Assembly (NCBI RefSeq): GCF_000218565.1
Contig: NC_015684.1
Coordinates: 2,046,001-2,110,000 of the forward strand
Direction of reading: 5' to 3'
DNA: 64,000 nt
From: Afipia carboxidovorans OM5
GTDB taxonomy: Bacteria; Pseudomonadota; Alphaproteobacteria; Rhizobiales; Xanthobacteraceae
Shown here: one piece after another, positions 62,717 through 64,000 of the stretch
Position numbering within the stretch: position 1 is the first letter of the stretch
How the letters are laid out: every line of letters starts with the position of its first letter
Program-made: the position numbers and the translations under genes
The notes under the pieces: model-generated
Seen by the model: only the letters and a program-made list of their open reading frames with translations
Databases searched by the model: none
Told to the model about the DNA's origin: nothing

Positions 62717-63933
62717 CACACCACCCCCTTGTCGTGCAGGGCGGCAATCTTCGCCTCGGAGTAGCCGAGATCGTTGCCGAGCACTTCATTGGTGTGCTCG
62801 CCCAGCATCGGCGGCGCGCGGCGAACGCCGAGATCAACACCGGACATCCGGATCGGCGACCGCAAGAGCCGCACGGGCTTTTCCCCCGTCGCGGAGTGTT
62901 TAACTTCGGCGAGCACGCCACGTGCTTTCACCTGCGGATCCTCAAACACCTCGGGGATCGAATGGATCGGGCCGCACGGCACCTGCTCCTGCCGGCACAT
63001 GTGGAGCCAATACGCCGAGGTGCGCTGGGTAAAGGCCGCGCCGATCTCGGTGATGAGTTCCTTGCGGTGCTTGAGGCGCAGCGTGTTGGAAGCGAAGCGC
63101 GGGTCGAGCCGCAGGTCCGGCCGCTCAATCAGGCTGCAGAGGCGGAAGAACTGCGCGTCGTTGCCGACGCCGAGATTAACGTGACCATCTGCCGTGGCGA
63201 AGGTCTGATACGGCACGATGTTGGGATGCGCGTTGCCGAAGCGTTTCGGCTCCAGACCATCGACCAGAAAATTCGAGACCTGATTGTAAAGCCACGCCAC
63301 CTGGCAATCGAGCAGCGAGATATCGATCCGGCGGCCAATGCCTTCTTTCTCCCGCTCGCGCAGCGCGGCGAGAATCGAGACGGTCGCATACATACCCGAC
63401 ATGATGTCGGCGATCGGCACCGCGACCTTCATCGGCTCGCCATCCGGCTCACCGGTGATGCTCATCAAGCCGCCCATGCCTTGAATGATGAAATCGTAAC
63501 CGGGCTGCGGCGCATACGGACCGGTCTGCCCGTATCCCGTGATCGAGCAATAAACGAGCGAGGGCGCGCGCGCGTGCACCTGCTCCCATCCGAATCCGCG
63601 CTTATCGAGATCGCCGACCTTGAAGTTCTCGACCAGCACGTCGCTCTTCTCGATCAGATCGTAGAGGATCGCCTTGCCGTCGTCGGTCGTGATGTCGACC
63701 GTCACCGAGCGCTTGTTGCGATTGATGGACAGGAAGTACGCGCTCTCGCGGGTCGGCTCACCATTCTCGTCAGTCAGGAATGGCGGGCCCCAGCTTCGCG
63801 TATCGTCGCCCGCACCCGGCCGCTCGATCTTGATAACGTCGGCACCGAGGTCGCCGAGAATCTGCGTGCAGCTCGGCCCCGCAAGAATGCGCGAAAGATC
63901 GAGAACCCTGACGCCTTCGAGCGGCCGCTTCAT
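62716..63933 (-). CDS. CaiB/BaiF-type (family III) CoA transferase
   Basis: 405 residues. VRVLDLSRILAGPSCTQILG and LGADVIKIERPGAGD at the N-terminus, SVTVDI and YCSITGYGQTGPYA in the middle, and the catalytic aspartate in VPIADIMSGMYA (about D179). It transfers CoA between carboxylic acids, activating the substrate for breakdown. A formyl-CoA transferase label is common but not supported here, as no oxalyl-CoA decarboxylase is nearby. ATG 63933 is preceded by GGAG. It is the first gene of the leftward operon. Confidence 0.92.
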   Translation of the reverse strand: MKRPLEGVRVLDLSRILAGPSCTQILGDLGADVIKIERPGAGDDTRSWGPPFLTDENGEPTRESAYFLSINRNKRSVTVDITTDDGKAILYDLIEKSDVLVENFKVGDLDKRGFGWEQVHARAPSLVYCSITGYGQTGPYAPQPGYDFIIQGMGGLMSITGEPDGEPMKVAVPIADIMSGMYATVSILAALREREKEGIGRRIDISLLDCQVAWLYNQVSNFLVDGLEPKRFGNAHPNIVPYQTFATADGHVNLGVGNDAQFFRLCSLIERPDLRLDPRFASNTLRLKHRKELITEIGAAFTQRTSAYWLHMCRQEQVPCGPIHSIPEVFEDPQVKARGVLAEVKHSATGEKPVRLLRSPIRMSGVDLGVRRAPPMLGEHTNEVLGNDLGYSEAKIAALHDKGVV

Positions 63934-63960
63934 GCATGTGCTCCAGATGACCGGTGAAGC

Positions 63961-63985
63961 GCTCTGGTATGCACGATACCAGAGC
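63961..63985 (-). promoter_or_regulatory. Perfect 10-bp palindrome upstream of the catabolic operon
   Basis: gctctggtat (63961-63970), gcacg, ataccagagc (63976-63985), ending 27 nt upstream of the CoA-transferase ATG. The inner TGGTAT...ATACCA half-sites resemble operators of GntR-family regulators, which usually sit next to the operon they control. The regulator gene would be beyond the right edge of the window. It is more likely an operator than a terminator, because no T-run follows. Confidence 0.6.
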
Positions 63986-64000
63986 GGCCTATCGTTCCGC

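Overview
The window looks like chromosomal DNA of a high-GC alphaproteobacterium of the Bradyrhizobium/Rhodopseudomonas/Afipia group (Nitrobacteraceae). I infer this from the gene order dusB-ntrB-ntrC-ntrY-ntrX-(D-amino-acid aminotransferase)-hfq-hflX, the order rlpA-dac-tmk-holB-metG-tatD, popZ beside valS, and several GC-rich paired-hairpin intergenic repeats of a kind I associate with that family. No transposase, integrase, phage gene or CRISPR array was seen.

Layout. 88-8030: a DUF2478-like gene, then a rightward housekeeping block (rlpA, D,D-carboxypeptidase, tmk, holB, metG, tatD, MBL-fold hydrolase), with tmk/holB and metG/tatD/MBL joined by stop-start overlaps. 8031-8302: an AT-rich patch, a possible gene remnant and a hairpin repeat. 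8303-29143: a roughly 21-kb exopolysaccharide (EPS) locus. It has sugar nucleotide genes (ugd, manC), an initiating phosphosugar transferase, a Ser/Thr-type phosphatase, a short periplasmic OPX exporter, an outer-membrane beta-barrel, a Wzc/GumC-like chain-length kinase, Wzy-like and Wzx-like membrane proteins, an acyltransferase, three GT-B glycosyltransferases, a WecG/TagA/CpsF transferase, a Tat-exported GH10 glycosidase, a small Cys-rich secreted protein and a zinc-ribbon methyltransferase. This is a complete Wzx/Wzy-type pathway. Its outer-membrane step appears to be split between a minimal OPX protein and a separate barrel.

29150-45266: queC, mazG, hflX, hfq, a D-amino-acid aminotransferase, ntrX/ntrY, ntrC/ntrB and dusB are followed by ispDF, cinA, a Coq10/RatA-like gene, lipA and a 3-methyladenine glycosylase. 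This is nitrogen-control, RNA-chaperone and cofactor housekeeping. 45374-52516: valS, popZ, a tolC-type gene, a pcm-like methyltransferase, a small conserved-looking protein and a class I methyltransferase. 52548-53047: a paired-hairpin repeat, tRNA-Asn(GTT) and tRNA-Cys(GCA).

53216-63985: a soluble globin-coupled chemotaxis transducer, then a leftward seven-gene operon. The operon order is CaiB-type CoA transferase, FAD oxidoreductase, IlvD/Edd dehydratase, family-5 binding protein, two DppB/DppC-type permeases and a double ATPase. A perfect 10-bp inverted repeat lies just upstream of its first gene and reads like an operator. The substrate of this uptake-and-catabolism unit cannot be told from sequence. 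It and the split EPS exporter are the best candidates for something undescribed.
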